This document shows, piece by piece, positions 21,483 to 32,199 of a stretch of 64,000 nt of DNA. Location: positions 14,199,124 to 14,263,123 of the forward strand of contig OX438741.1 of NCBI GenBank assembly GCA_949316235.1, in the 5' to 3' direction. Position numbers and translations under genes: made by a program. Position 1 is the first letter of the stretch. Each line of letters begins with the position of its first letter. The notes beneath the pieces were generated by a model. That model was not told where the DNA came from. It did no database searches and saw nothing but the letters and a program-made list of their open reading frames with translations. The stretch is from Oegoconia quadripuncta. Its lineage: Eukaryota; Arthropoda; Insecta; Lepidoptera; Autostichidae.

Positions 21483-21847
21483 TAGTTTCAGACCCAGTCA
21501 TGAAAAAACGCGACCGAAAAGCGAACAAACCTCGGAATCTAGGCAACGGCGTGTACTAGGGCGTCATGAGTCGAACGGTGTGTTACGCAACCGACCCACT
21601 CTCACTTTCGCGGGCTGAGGCCGAGCGAGCTTTGTGCCGGTCTAATCATCCGGCAACCAACCGCGGATGCTGCGCGCCTGGTTGTTTGGATTATTGAAGT
21701 AATAACTTCTTTGACTTTGCTCGCCTGGTATTGTCAAAAATTCATTATGCAAATTGGTCGGGGAACTTCGTATTTTGGACGTACCTATGCGGTTGTAATC
21801 AAATCTCTACAAATAAAAAAAAACTCATTCCCGCCGTTTGTCCACTG

Positions 21848-22160
21848 TTTCTCAGTCTGAAAAAAATATTGAAACAACTCGTAACGAAGAAATTAGGCAC
21901 ATTTTGAAGTTTTCTTATGAAAATGGCAAAAATGCGACACGAGTTGCTAATTTTGTACCATTTACGGACCTAATGGAGTTTCACTAAGAGTGGCATAAAA
22001 TTAGTTCAAGCGTTTTCAGACCTTAAAAGATGCAGATTATCTTACACCCCTATTATAGATAAAATCGATGCCATGTCTGAAAAAGTAGAGCAAGATCGAC
22101 GCATCAATTGTTGTGACGTTGATGAGGAACCGGGCATTGATTACAAAAGGACACTTTAGA
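21848..22160 (+). pseudogene. Mariner-like transposase N-terminal remnant
   Basis: One frame gives EEIRHILKFSYENGKNATR then VANFVP, the first helix-turn-helix of mariner-family transposases (IRHILLF-Y-KGKNA). After frameshifts it gives DAMSEKVEQDRRINCCDV then EEPGIDYKRTL, the second helix-turn-helix (VEQDRHIS--DIAEELGI). Catalytic domain absent; several frame breaks. Confidence 0.75.
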
Positions 22161-22217
22161 TATTATAAATGAAATGTGAAATACTTAAAATGTATAAATT
22201 ATATAACTATTTTAAGT

Positions 22218-22424
22218 ATTTTTTTTTATTATGAACAACGTGTTGGTATATACCTGACCTCAATCACAATGCTATTAACATTGCTGCTTGACGGCAGATT
22301 TGAATAAGATGGTGGTAGCTAGCCAGGCGGACATTTAAAATGCCCTACCACCAACCTGGGGATCGAACCCGCGACCTCCTAATCGTAAACCCAATGTTGT
22401 TTACATTGAGCCACGGAGGCGGTT
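22218..22424 (-). repeat. SINE-C with internal deletion
   Basis: Minus strand: ACCGCCTCCGTGGCTCAATG, GGTTCGATCCCC, then a jump from AGCATTG straight to TGTGATTGAGGTCAGG, about 110 bp of body missing. Confidence 0.85.
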
Positions 22425-22454
22425 AAGTTTTAAAAAATTTAATTTAATTTATAC

Positions 22455-23218
22455 ATACATGCATAATGTCACGCCCGTTTCCCGTAGGGGTAGGCAGAGA
22501 CCACAGACTTCCACCTGCTACGATCCTGACACACCTCTTCTGCTTCCTTCACTCTCATAGGGTTGTTCATACGTGCTCGTTGGTTTAGGGTACTCTTAAC
22601 TTGGCCTTTCTTTAAGACGTCCCCGATTTGATCATGGTACGTTCGCCGTGGTCTTCCCCTACCAACACTACCATCCACATTCGCTTTGTATATCTCTTTT
22701 TCTAAGTCTTCTTTCATTCATCCTCTCCAAATGTCCAAACCATCTCAGCATACCTTTTTCAATCTTTGTCACTACGCTTGAGCTTTTTGGAAGCTTTTGA
22801 GATGTGGTGCTGGAGGAGAATGGAACGTATCAGCTGGACAGAGAAGAAAACGAACGAAGAGGTTTTAAATATAGTAAAGGAAAAAAGGAAATTGTTGCAA
22901 GTAATTGAGAATAGAAGAGGGAAAATGCTGGGCCACCTTATACGACACGATGATTTCATCAAAACTATAATAGAAGGAAGAATAGAAGGGAAAAGAAAAA
23001 GAGGAAGACCGAGAATAAGCTACATGCAGCAAATAAAAGAGAAGTTGAACGTCGTGTCGTATCAGGAGGTCAAGAGGAAGGCGGAGAGCAGAGAGATATG
23101 GAAAAATCTCCACCGACAAGAGCATGGCTCTTAAATCAGATGATGATGATGTCACTACGTCTTCATTCACACTGCTTAACTCCCTAATTACACTATTCCT
23201 GATTCTATCTTTCAAAGT
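22455..23218 (-). mobile_element. RTE-like LINE 3' end, interrupted by a second RTE copy
   Basis: Minus-strand coding [54 protein letters not shown] and AYPYGKRA at 22469-22717. The upstream part resumes at 23147-23218 (GACGTAGTGACATC, TTCACACTGCTTAACTCCC on plus). Between them is a plus-strand RTE copy. The interrupted element matches 17873-18249 closely. Confidence 0.85.
22776..23146 (+). mobile_element. RTE-like LINE 3' end nested in another RTE copy, with target-site duplication
   Basis: Coding: MWCWRRMERISWTEKKTNEE, RGKMLGHLIRHDDFIKTII, GKRKRGRPRISYMQQIKEK, NVVSYQEVKRKAESREIW, KNLHRQEHGS, stop. 3' tail AAATCAGATGATGATG. The direct repeat TGTCACTACG flanks it (22766-22775 and after GATGA near 23148), so this insertion is resolvable to the base. 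Minus-strand ORF 22865-23215 is a shadow. Confidence 0.88.
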
Positions 23219-23404
23219 TACCCCATTCTATTATTAAAGAGTATAGGAACTATTTAAAGAGTTTAGGAAATCTTTGATTTAAACATTCGCACTTGTCAAA
23301 CTGAAATATTGTGCTTGGTTACCTATGTAATTGTACCTATGTAATAATAAAAACATTGGGATACATAAGGTAACATAGAAATCTATATACATGGGTACTT
23401 TATA

Positions 23405-23668
23405 CGACGACCGATTGGTGTAGTGGATAGTGACCCTGTCAGCGAAACCAACGGTTGCGGGTTCGAATCCCGCGACGGGTAAATGTTTGTGTGATGAATA
23501 TGAACATTTGTTCCTGAGTCATGGATGTTTATATAAATATTTATGTATGTTTATCCGTTATCTAGTATCCATAGTACAAGCTTTGCTTAGTTTGTGACTA
23601 GATGTATTAGAAGTATAGATGATTGGTGTAAGTGTCCGAAATATTTATTTATTATTTATTTTATTATT
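23405..23668 (+). repeat. SINE-B, full length
   Basis: GACGACCGATTGGTGTAGTG, GATAGTGACCCTGTCAGCG, GTTGCGGGTTCGAATCCCGC, CGACGGGTAAATGTTTGTG, full body and TTTATT-rich tail. Confidence 0.92.
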
Positions 23669-23689
23669 CACGTACGCTCGAAAAACATT

Positions 23690-23997
23690 CAAAAATCAAA
23701 ATCAAAATCAAAAAATGCTTTATTTTGTAGGTACACAGGGTACTCTTAAAATGGTCAGATTTTACATTTTTTAAGCTACTGCTTGTTCAAAAGTCAATTT
23801 TCCCCTGAGAAGAACAAGCAAGAAACTCGAGAGGTTGCTCTTAAAAAAAAAAAGGTTTTTATGTTACAAAATTATTAATTATTATTTTATATTAATTGTG
23901 AAATAGCCTGGTTACGCGAACGAGCTGTTCTAGTCCATGAATGTTTATCATCTAAATAATCTGATATTTTATAATATGCTTTCTTAAAAAGTATAGA
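23690..23997 (-). mobile_element. LINE-E 3'UTR and short coding end
   Basis: Plus strand starts with the tail AAAATCAAAATCAAAATC, then ATGCTTTATTTTGTAGG, GAAGAACAAGCAAGAAACTC and ATCATCTAAATAATCTGATA. It stops at the short coding end; the next 60 bp look unrelated. Confidence 0.8.
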
Positions 23998-24525
23998 TGA
24001 CCCTTCTTTCTGGGGCAAACGTGTAAAATGCTATTCACTTTTAAAACATTAAAACTTTCTTATAGATTTAATTGTCCGACAGTACAAGCCTAATCTCCAA
24101 ACCAATCTCGCTTTTCCAATCTCTGTCCAAAATAGGAGCATGTTATGTCACGAGTTCCTGTCCTATCAAAATTCAACGCCCAACCGACTCAGGCGCATTT
24201 AAATTTTATAACATAGATGACTACGCGATTCGCCTCTAGCGAAAGTGTGTCATGCCCACGCGCCGGTGGAGTAGGGATATGGTATTTCCCAGTAAAATGG
24301 AAGGCTTTTAGGTGTGCGAGAGTGAGAATTAACATCTGGCCTTCCTTTTCCTTTCAAAAGTTATTTCATGCTTTGTTTTCCGTTCTGAAATATAAAACGC
24401 TGCCGTTACATACACGTTACAAATACAATCTTTGTTTTACAAAAACGAGCCGTTCGCGCAATTTATCAATTGAAACCTGCAGTGTCACTTAGAGACAGAT
24501 TTAAAGAGTATAATATTCTAACCTT

Positions 24526-25005
24526 TTCGTCACAGTACATTTTTGAAAGTCATATGTGAAAAAAAATAAAAATATAGCATCATTTAGGAAAAATAGTGAT
24601 AAACATGATGCCAATACAAGAAATAAAGATAAACTTGCTGGTCACATAAGTCGCCTCCGCAAAGTCAGTAATTCATTCAAAGGGTTATGTATACGCTTTT
24701 TTAATAAGGTTCCTGTTGATGTACAAAATCTTCCTTTCAATAAATTTAAAGATACTATATAACAGAAACTTATTAAGGAAGCATATTATAAAATATCAGA
24801 TTACTTAGATGATAAACAATCATGGACATGACCAGCCCGTTCGCATAACCAGGCTATTTCACAATTAATAATGAAATATTATAATATAAAATAATAATTA
24901 ACAATCACAAATTGGACCAATGCGGGTTGGATAAAATGGCGACAGGTCACCGGAACCATATGTGACTCACGGATGCGCTCGAAACTCCAAGGTTGCTCTT
25001 TCTAA
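24526..25005 (+). mobile_element. LINE-E 3' end, 5'-truncated
   Basis: SSQYIFESHM, stop, then ASFRKNSDKHDANTRNKDK, LAGHISRLRKVSNSFKG, LCIRFFNKVPVDVQNLP and FNKFKDTI, stop. The premature stop after SHM shows it is dead. The 3'UTR includes TTCGCATAACCAGGCTATTT. An unrelated patch with GGCGACAGGTCACCGG sits within it at 24935. Confidence 0.8.
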
Positions 25006-25132
25006 ATAAGTATTTTTACAATTTATGATTCGACGAAGAAAATAATTGACTGGATATCGCCGAGCGGTTCATGTCCTTGCATTCACGTCAGAAATGTCAC
25101 AATAGATACCTACATACTTACATAAACTCGCA

Positions 25133-25225
25133 TCTGTTTCCCGTAGGGGTAGGCAGAGACCACAGACTTCCACTTGCTACATTCACTTTTATAAAGTTGT
25201 TCAGACATCGTCGGTTTAGGGTACT
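25133..25225 (-). mobile_element. RTE-like LINE 3' fragment
   Basis: TTTCCCGTAGGGGTAGGCAG, AGACCACAGACTTCCAC and CGGTTTAGGGTACT correspond to the RTE end at 22.47 kb with internal losses. Confidence 0.65.
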
Positions 25226-26340
25226 ATCGGATAACATTAAGTTAAGTATAGGCGGCGTTAATTTTTAAAAGTAACCGCTTTATAAAAGTTTCAGCGAATC
25301 TAAGAAATGATTATGGGAAGCACATGAAAAGAGCTCTGTTCAAATTTTTTGTGATGTGTGAATGAATGTGATTTAGCCCAGAAATTAAAAAATATTTCAT
25401 GTGAAACCTTGAAATAATATTCCATTTGCCAAATAAAAAACAAATTCGGATATAGCTTTGAAAATCGCAGGAATTGGTACATATGATTAACGAAGATAAA
25501 AAACTACAATTTCAGTAAAGACCCAATATTATAATAGCCAGTGCAAAAACACATACTGCTTAACGTTTCCTAACCACTAAAACCGACATTCTAGTAGAAA
25601 TCACCCGTCCAAACATTAACACCGAATTCGAATAAGTTGCCCGAAGTCAAGGAGACGGATATCATTTTGTACGAAAAGCCTTCTCAAAATCGGAAACGGT
25701 ACCCAATGTTTAGGTCTCGAGTTCAATCCTAAATGGATCCAAGGTCGCTTACAATACAGGCCGGAGGTCACTGTGTTCCACTATTGACCAACTAATACAA
25801 ACTTATGTTATTGTATGTAAATTGGTCCAAGTCTGTTGTATTTGTTTAGTTATTTTAAAATAATGTATAGACAAACATGAATCAGTGTCTTCCAAAAACA
25901 ATTGATATTTTTTTGGGTTTTGATTGACCGGAGATCAGTTTAAACACAGTCTCACCTGACTCAAAGCTATAGCGATAGCAATGTAGTCTCCGCCCTTGTC
26001 ATTTTGATACGATGGCACTGACAAATCGGGCCTCTTATTTCTTACATTTTAATTTAATTTCTACATTATCCAGACCCACGCATAAAAAAAAATTGTTAGC
26101 CATTGGAAAGTCGCCCATACTTTCTTTGGAAGCAGCAACTACTCTGCAGGGGGGGACTGAAAATTAGCAACACTGCTGAGTCCCTACCCATTCATCACAA
26201 TACTGTGGTTCACGATTCTATATATGTATGCTTGTATATTCTTTTGCATGACGTCATGAACGATAACAATTCCCAAAGCAATGAACTGCTGGTGGATCCA
26301 ATAAAGGTGAAAATACACATGCCTGTAGCTGTTGACAAAA
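25226..26340. other. No gene seen
   Basis: AT-rich sequence. At 26135-26190 GCAGGGGGGGACTGAAAATT and GCTGAGTCCCTACCC repeat the module at 4255-4300 (GGGGGGAACTGAAAATC, GCTGAGTCCTTACCC), an unnamed short repeat. Confidence 0.45.
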
Positions 26341-26344
26341 TGCT

Positions 26345-26524
26345 CGAAAGCAACGGTTGCTGGTTCGAATTCCGCTTTGGTGAAATATTTGGCTGAAGGA
26401 ACATTTATTCCCGGCTTATGGATGTTTGTCTAAATATTTAAATATGTTTATCTATTATCTACACTATCCATATTACAGGGTTTGGTTGGGAAATAATTGA
26501 TGTAAGTGTAAAAAATATTTTGTT
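26345..26524 (+). repeat. SINE-B, 5'-truncated and decayed
   Basis: CAACGGTTGCTGGTTCGAAT, TTATGGATGTTTGTCTAAAT, TGTTTATCTATTATCTACAC, then a damaged end. B box is GGTTCGAATTC. Confidence 0.7.
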
Positions 26525-26694
26525 TTATAATTTCCAAATCTCTCATGATTGATTACAATGAGGTTATGAGGCCCATAGCAAGAATCCACAATGTCAGTGC
26601 CACAAGATATCACTGCTAACACACATCGATGAGAGACTTTCTCATGGAACTTTGACGAGAAGTTGAATTGTTGAGATCAGTAACTCATCATCAT

Positions 26695-26900
26695 CATCCA
26701 CCCTGTGGAACGGACTTCCTGCAGCGGTAATCCCGAACGAGTACGACATTGGAACCTTCAAGAAACGAGCCTACACCTTCCTCAAAGGCCGGCAACGCAT
26801 CTGTGACCCTTTTGGTGTTGCGGGTGTCCATGGGCGGCGGTGATTGCTTTCCATCAGGTGACCAGCATGCTCGTTTGCCGCCCTCTCATAAAAAAAAATC
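26695..26900 (+). mobile_element. LINE-J 3' end, 5'-truncated
   Basis: The frame reads [34 protein letters not shown] then stop-containing UTR with GTTTGCCGCCCTCTCATAA and A-run. Matches 30.15-30.35 kb. Confidence 0.8.
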
Positions 26901-26904
26901 ATCA

Positions 26905-27170
26905 TATCAACCACAGAACGTCTACTGCTGAACATAGGCCTCTCATAGAACATAGATTTCCAGAGCTGGAAGCGGCCTACATCCAGCGACTTCCCGATAC
27001 CTTCATCAGTTCATCCGTCTACCTTGTTAGTGGACAAGTAGGACGTAGTCTTCACTGGAGAACTTTAATGCCCCACTGGGCATCAGTTCTTCGAGTTATG
27101 TGCATGCCCACAGCCGCTTCAAATTGCTAATCCGCTAAATCCGTTCTGTCAGTGACTTTCGCTCGCCTAC
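26905..27170 (+). repeat. ACGTCTACTGCTGAACATAGGCCTC repeat
   Basis: AACGTCTACTGCTGAACATA and GGCCTCTCATAGAACATAG open a segment ending GCATGCCCACAGCCGCTTC and CTCGCCTACGGATTTCTG. I recognise the opening as a very common lepidopteran repeat. A relative of its end is at 38.25-38.39 kb. Confidence 0.65.
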
Positions 27171-27439
27171 GGATTTCTGTATTCCCGATACGGTTATGTA
27201 ACTTTACTTTAAATGTATAGCACAATAAAGTACTCCTATTGGTCTGCAAAGAGATGACTCTCTGCATGTGGTCTCAGATACAAACACCTCTGCAGTTTTT
27301 TTATGAGTAACTGGATACGCGTTTGACAACAATCTCACCTGATGGAAAGTGACGATGTAGTCGAAGATGAATCACGCAATTCAAACTTCAAGCATTTATT
27401 TCAACGTAAGATACATGATATCATTTGTTGAATGTCAAT

Positions 27440-27850
27440 TTAAATCTATTGGAAATAAAAATAGGGCTAAGCATTTTTCGGTCAGTCAGTATGTCCAAGC
27501 TACCACCGCTTCGAAAAGGGAAATCATTTGTGGGAAAAGAAGCGGCGCAAGAAACCCACAGGATCTTGCGCGGCGCAACAATCCCAGTAAATGCTTATTC
27601 ACTCTACTTTTGAAGATCCTAAGGTTGTAGGTTTGAGGAAAGATTGACGCCGGAAGGGAGTGCCTTGGCTGTTCGTATTGTGAATGAAGAGTCGAACTTC
27701 TTAGTGCGAATGTTCGGTATATTAACTATATACCGGTGGAATCTCTCTTCACGCCTAGTAGTCCGAAGATGAAAGGGTGACGGTGGAATAAGATTATGTA
27801 ATTTCAACACACACCCACCGAAATGCATCCTGTAAAAAACTGAGAGACAG
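27440..27850 (-). mobile_element. LINE reverse-transcriptase 3' fragment
   Basis: Minus strand: MHFGGCVLKLHNLIPPSPF, NIPNIRTKKFDSSFTIRTAK and ALPSGVNLSSNLQ. This resembles the CR1/jockey tail (RTKKF-NSF--RTAK-WN-LP). Frameshifts are present. A plus-strand relative lies at 39.04-39.30 kb. Confidence 0.65.
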
Positions 27851-27859
27851 GCGACTTTA

Positions 27860-28405
27860 CGACGGTGTCCGAGACTGCAATTTAGCAGTCATCGAATGAT
27901 CACCTATGAGTCTTATGGCACGTCGTTTCACGGAATCGAGTTCACCCACTATTTGAGTTTCAGTAGGAAATTCCATCACAATATAACTTTATTTGTGTGA
28001 TGTAGTTATCACTATCCGGATAGCACGCACACACTCAAGCAGAAGGGTATGTGACCTAAAAATTGTACCCTAAAAGATGCAAGCAATCTTTTAAAGTTTT
28101 GATACCAGGGACGTACTCTGCAGCTAATGAGCAAAATTTATTAAGTCATGATAGGACTGAGCCCTTATAATTTAATAAGTTCAAAATAAAAACAAATTTT
28201 TCAAAACATTATAAAAACCCGACCACTGTTATACCTACCTACCCATAAAAAACTTTTTACCTCGGGCGATGTATTTGAATCCCCCGCTAAACTCTGGATT
28301 CTATTTAAGAATCCTTCGTTCCGCTCTGAGGGCGAATTGTGAGTTTTGTTTCGACTTAACGTTACTACCGCGTTCACGTTTACGTGACGATTTGAATGAA
28401 GAAAT
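27860..28405. other. No gene seen
   Basis: No exon with splice support. The word CGCGTTCACGTTTACGTGACGA (28370 region, shortened here to CGTTCACGTTTACGTGAC) also occurs at 5750, pointing to an unnamed dispersed repeat containing TTTCGACTTAAC. Confidence 0.45.
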
Positions 28406-28672
28406 ATAATAAATAAATATCCCTGACATACACACAGCGCCATCTAGTTCCACTTTAAGCAACTATAGGCTTGTGTTGTGGATACCAGATGGTTGATATA
28501 CTACATAAATACATTTTTTTGTAAATAAATACTTATTATAAATGAAAACATCCATAACTCGGGTACACATGTCCGTATTCATCACACAAACATATGCCCC
28601 TAGCGGGATTCGAACCCGCAACCTTTTGGTATAGTGGTCAGAGTTGCTAACCACTACACCAAACAGGTCGTC
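28406..28672 (-). repeat. SINE-A, full length
   Basis: Minus strand GACGACCTGTTTGGTGTAGT, GGTTGCGGGTTCGAATCCC, CTAGGGGCATATGTTTG and complete body. Very close to the 63.1-kb copy. Confidence 0.92.
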
Positions 28673-28992
28673 GAAAATATGCAGCGCCTCTAGCGGATAG
28701 TTATAGGTACTTTTTGCGTGAACGCGATGGTAAAGTTAAAAACGAGGCAAAACTCTCACTTCCTACACTTGATTCAAAATAGCGCCCTCGTCATAAATAT
28801 ATTATTTTGCTCCCTTGTTATACAATCTATTGTTATGCGACCTCCGACTCCGACCTAAACCAATTGAGTTATTTTGTCTTATTTTTGAACTTTTATGGCA
28901 AGATATTGATGACTATATACTCAGGTTTTTATATACGTATACCGGATGAGTTTACCTTAAGGAAAAATTAGGGTATATTAGGTAAGTAATAA

Positions 28993-29368
28993 TAATAATC
29001 AAATCAAATCAAATCAAAATATTTTATTTCATAGGCTAAAATTATCAATTGAAAATGTCACTATTAATATTAATATTACATTTAAATTTTAAATTTACTG
29101 CTCATTTACAAAGCTCCCCTGAGAAGAACGAGCAAGAAACTCTAGGGTTGCTCTTTTAAACAGATTATAGGTTGCGATTTGATAATTATATGAATAATAA
29201 GACAGTTATGTCCATGCTTGCTTATGTTATCATTCAAATAGTCAGTGATTTTATAATAGCCTTTTGTTAATAATTTCTGTTTTATGATTGCTTTAAATTT
29301 ATTTAAAGGCAAATTTTGAATGTCTACTGGAACCTTATTATAAAAGCGTATACATTGCCCTTTGAAGG
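28993..29368 (-). mobile_element. LINE-E 3' end, 5'-truncated, apparently inserted in a SINE tail
   Basis: Plus strand starts at the LINE tail (AATCAAATCAAATCAAATC). Minus-strand coding gives SFKGQCIRFYNKVPVDIQN and LPLNKFKAIIKQKLLTKGYY, KITDYLNDN. AATAATAATAAT occurs on both sides, as expected if it landed in the AAT-rich tail of the adjoining SINE-A. Confidence 0.8.
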
Positions 29369-29628
29369 ATAATAATAATAAATATCTTTGCACATACACG
29401 CAGCGCCGTCTGGGTCCATATTAACCATCTAGGCTTGTGTTATGGATACCAGATGGTTGATAAACTACACAAATACATTTTTTTTTGTAAATAAATACAT
29501 GTATAAATGAAAAACATCCATAACTCGGGAACATTATGTCCGTATTCATCACACAAACCTATGCCCCTAGCGGGATTAGAATCCGCGACCTTTCGGTATA
29601 GTAGCAGAGTACCACTACACCAAACAGG
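29369..29628 (-). repeat. SINE-A, full length
   Basis: Minus strand CCTGTTTGGTGTAGTGGTA, GGTCGCGGATTCTAATCCC, GCTAGGGGCATAGGTTTG and body. Both sides of the LINE-E plus SINE-A block carry AGGTAAGT, consistent with a target-site duplication of this SINE. Confidence 0.85.
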
Positions 29629-29872
29629 TAAGTGAAATAGAAGTTATTGGCATAAGTAGTTTTTTTTTTTGTCCGAGTTTGATATGCGACTGGCGGGATT
29701 TATGGGGTCACGCCACCTTTATTTGATACTCATATTTTCTTCAAGTTTCCCTTGTTTATTTAATTTAATGATGTAATTAGGTAGAATAGGCTACAAACGC
29801 GACCGTCAAATGACACAAATAACGCTTCGTAGGATCATAATTTTGGAAAAACAAAACACTCGTTTTGGCATA

Positions 29873-30348
29873 GGCAAACGACCGCGTTCAACGTCGCGCA
29901 GTCCGAATTATCGGCCAAGAGAGTCTCACTGACCGACTGGATCCCCTGGCGTTGCGAAGAGACGTCGCGTCCCTCTGCATTCTCTATCGCATATTTCATG
30001 GGGAGTGTTCTGAAGAACTGTTCGAGCTAATACCCGCTGTTCAATTTAACCGATACACTTCTCGCCGAAAATTAAATTTCCATCCACATCACCTGGATGA
30101 GTGGAAGTCTACCACTGTACGTTTCTCAAGAAACTTCTTACCACGGACGACCACCCTGTGGAACGGACTTCCGGCAGCGGTATTCCCGAACGAGTACGAC
30201 ATTGGAACCTTCAAGAAACGAGCCTACACCTTCCTCAAAGGCCGGCAACGCATCTGTGACCCTTTCGGTGTTGCCATGGGCGGCGGTGATTGCTTTCCAT
30301 CAGGTGACCCGCATGATCGTTTGCCGCCCTCTCATATTAAAAAAAAAA
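29873..30348 (+). mobile_element. LINE-J 3' end, longest coding copy in the window
   Basis: Open from about 29888: [113 protein letters not shown]. This is the C-terminal part of a jockey/CR1-type reverse transcriptase. The 3' end is CGTTTGCCGCCCTCTCATAT and an A-run. 5'-truncated. Confidence 0.85.
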
Positions 30349-30370
30349 CTCTATTTCACTTACCTAATAT

Positions 30371-30618
30371 AATAATAATAATAAATAAATATAAATATTT
30401 CGGACACACCAATCATCTAGTCCCAAACTAAGCAAAGCTTGTACTATGGATACTAGATAACGAATAAACATACATAAATATTTATACAGACATCCATGAC
30501 TCAGGAATAAATGTTGTTTGTAAATTCATCACACAAACATCTTACCCGTCGCGAGATTCGCACCCGCAATCGTTGGTTTCGCTGACAGGGTCACTATCCA
30601 CTACACCAATCGGTCGTC
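30371..30618 (-). repeat. SINE-B, full length
   Basis: Minus strand GACGACCGATTGGTGTAGTG, GATAGTGACCCTGTCAGCG; the B box is damaged (GGTGCGAATCTCG). Tail AATAATAATAATAAAT lies directly on the palindromic element's reversed arm. Confidence 0.88.
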
Positions 30619-31211
30619 ATAATAACGTCGTCATAAATAACACATAACTGTTATCGTACTTATGGATACTTACTCATTTAAATCAAACCATTCAGATATG
30701 CAAAGAAACCAAACCAGTAATCTCTTCGTCACCAAATATGCGCATAAAAATTATTTCATAAAAAGTAAAAAAAAACTTAGATAAGGATCGCTCTGGCGCC
30801 GACTCTGTGTCTTTCTATTAGTATCTGGCTGCGACCTATTTAAAGGGATTGCAACATAGGGACATCAACACATACACCTTGTGTGTGTATCTACGTGTGT
30901 GTATGAAAAAAATGTCTGCGCCACTTATGTGTGCGTCTGTAATGCGTAGACGCGGTGAGCGCGTGGATTTTTATTCTCAGTTATTATATAATTAGTGATA
31001 AATAATTCATAATATTTATAATTATGAAAATTAGATGTGTGTCAATGTGTTACGGGTTGTTGTTAACTGGGCTTTGTTTATTTATTAGAGCGGTTTTATT
31101 GGTTTTAAAATGTATTGAGACTGTTAAAACATAGGTACGAAAACAATCAATTCTTGTTTAGAACCTGGATTCATATCAAAGTGCCTCTGTGTTTAACCAT
31201 TTAGCATTTTA
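30619..31211. other. No gene seen; short TG/GC-rich patch
   Basis: 30790-30975 is less AT-rich (CGCTCTGGCGCCGACTCTG, GTAGACGCGGTGAGCGCG) and lies between AT-rich flanks. It could be an untranslated exon or decayed promoter, but no reading frame or splice pair supports a gene. Confidence 0.35.
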
Positions 31212-31391
31212 GTTTTTTTTTTTTTTATATGAGAAGGTGGCAAGCGAGCATGCGGGTCACCTGATGGAAAGCAATCACCAAAAGGGTCACAGATGCGTTG
31301 CCGGCCTTTGAGGAAGGTGTATAGGCTCGTTTCTTGAAGGTTCCAATGTCGTACTCGTTCGGGAATACCGCCGCAGGAAGTCCGTTTATAT
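31212..31391 (-). mobile_element. LINE-J 3' end, 5'-truncated
   Basis: Plus strand T-run then ATATGAGAAGGTGGCAAGCG, GTGACGCATCTGTGACCC in reverse, and GGTTCCAATGTCGTACTCG. Part of the UTR (GGTGTTGCGGGTGTCCATGG region) is deleted. Confidence 0.78.
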
Positions 31392-31412
31392 AATGTTTAG
31401 CCAAAGTGTTTA

Positions 31413-31727
31413 ACCGCCTCCGTGGCTCAATGTAAACAACATTGGGTTTACGATTCGAAGGTCGCGGGTTCGATCCCCAGTGGGGTACATATTTAGTACT
31501 CGGTTTGGTTGGTGGTAGGGCATATTAAATGTCCGCCTGGCTAGCTACCAGCATCTTATTGAAATCTGCCGCCAAACAGCAATGTTAATAGCATTGTTGT
31601 GTTCCGGTTGTCAGAGATAAGATAGCCAGTCCCCGACATAAGTAGGGTTTACGGGTCAGTATGCTACCACCTTCGGCCTCATCTTCACTGAACATCAGGT
31701 GTGATTGATGTCGGAAAAAAGTGCATG
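31413..31727 (+). repeat. SINE-C, near full length
   Basis: ACCGCCTCCGTGGCTCAATG, GGTTCGATCCCC, complete body; the tail is replaced by GATGTCGGAAAAAAGTGC. Confidence 0.88.
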
Positions 31728-31744
31728 GTGTCGTTAGATTCGTC

Positions 31745-32103
31745 TCAAAGTCAAAAATGCTTTATGTTGTAGGTTACACAGGATACACTTAATATAGTCA
31801 GATTTTACATTTTTAAAGCTACTGCTTGTTCAAAAGGCAATTTTCCTCTAAGAAGAACAAGCAAGAAACTCGAGAGGTTGCTCTTTAAAAAAAAGGTTTT
31901 TATATTACAAAATTCATTATTAATTGTGAAATAGTCTGGTTATGCGAACGAGCTGGTTATGTCCATGAATGTTAATCATCTAAATAATCTGATATTTTAT
32001 AATATGCTTTCTTAATGAGTTTCTGTTTTATACTATCTTTAAATTTATTTAAATAAAGATTTTGTATATCAACAGGAACCTTATTGAAAAAGCGTATGTA
32101 CAT
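31745..32103 (-). mobile_element. LINE-E 3' end
   Basis: TCAAAGTCAAAAATGCTTTA, AGAAGAACAAGCAAGAAACT, GAACGAGCTGGTTATGTCC and the reversed coding end AGGAACCTTATTGAAAAAGC (FFNKVPVD). Confidence 0.8.
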
Positions 32104-32109
32104 AATGCA

Positions 32110-32199
32110 GTCGCGGAGTCCTCCCTACTGCCGAAGAAGGTCGCCGCGGGATTTTAGTGGGTATCCCAAATAATCTTCTCGCCGTCCCTGAAAAAAAAA
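32110..32199 (+). mobile_element. R1-clade-like LINE 3' tail
   Basis: CCTACTGCCGAAGAAGGTCG, CCGCGGGATTTTAGTGGGTA and CGTCCCTGAAAAAAAAAG resemble the ends of the two R1-type copies at 52.2 and 53.3 kb. Confidence 0.6.

Larger units (their letters stand above)
28933..30372. mobile_element. Palindromic element (TACCGGATGAGTTTA ... ) shattered by at least four insertions
   Basis: A left arm TACCGGATGAGTTTA, AGGGTATATTAGGTAAGT stops at 28985 and resumes at 29624 with AGGTAAGTGAAATAGAAGTT and ATTGGCAT. A reversed arm word CTATTTCACTTACCTAATAT occurs at 30351-30370. The undisturbed order is seen at 35.91-36.06 kb. Inserted material: LINE-E (28993-29368), SINE-A (29369-29628), LINE-J (29873-30348) and, at its far edge, SINE-B (30371). 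Confidence 0.6.

Noticed and set aside
22865..23215. 116-aa minus-strand ORF
   Set aside because: Shadow of the nested RTE reverse-transcriptase tail on the plus strand.
26103..26404. 97-aa and 64-aa ORFs on opposite strands
   Set aside because: They run into a decayed SINE-B and show no domain, splice or start support.
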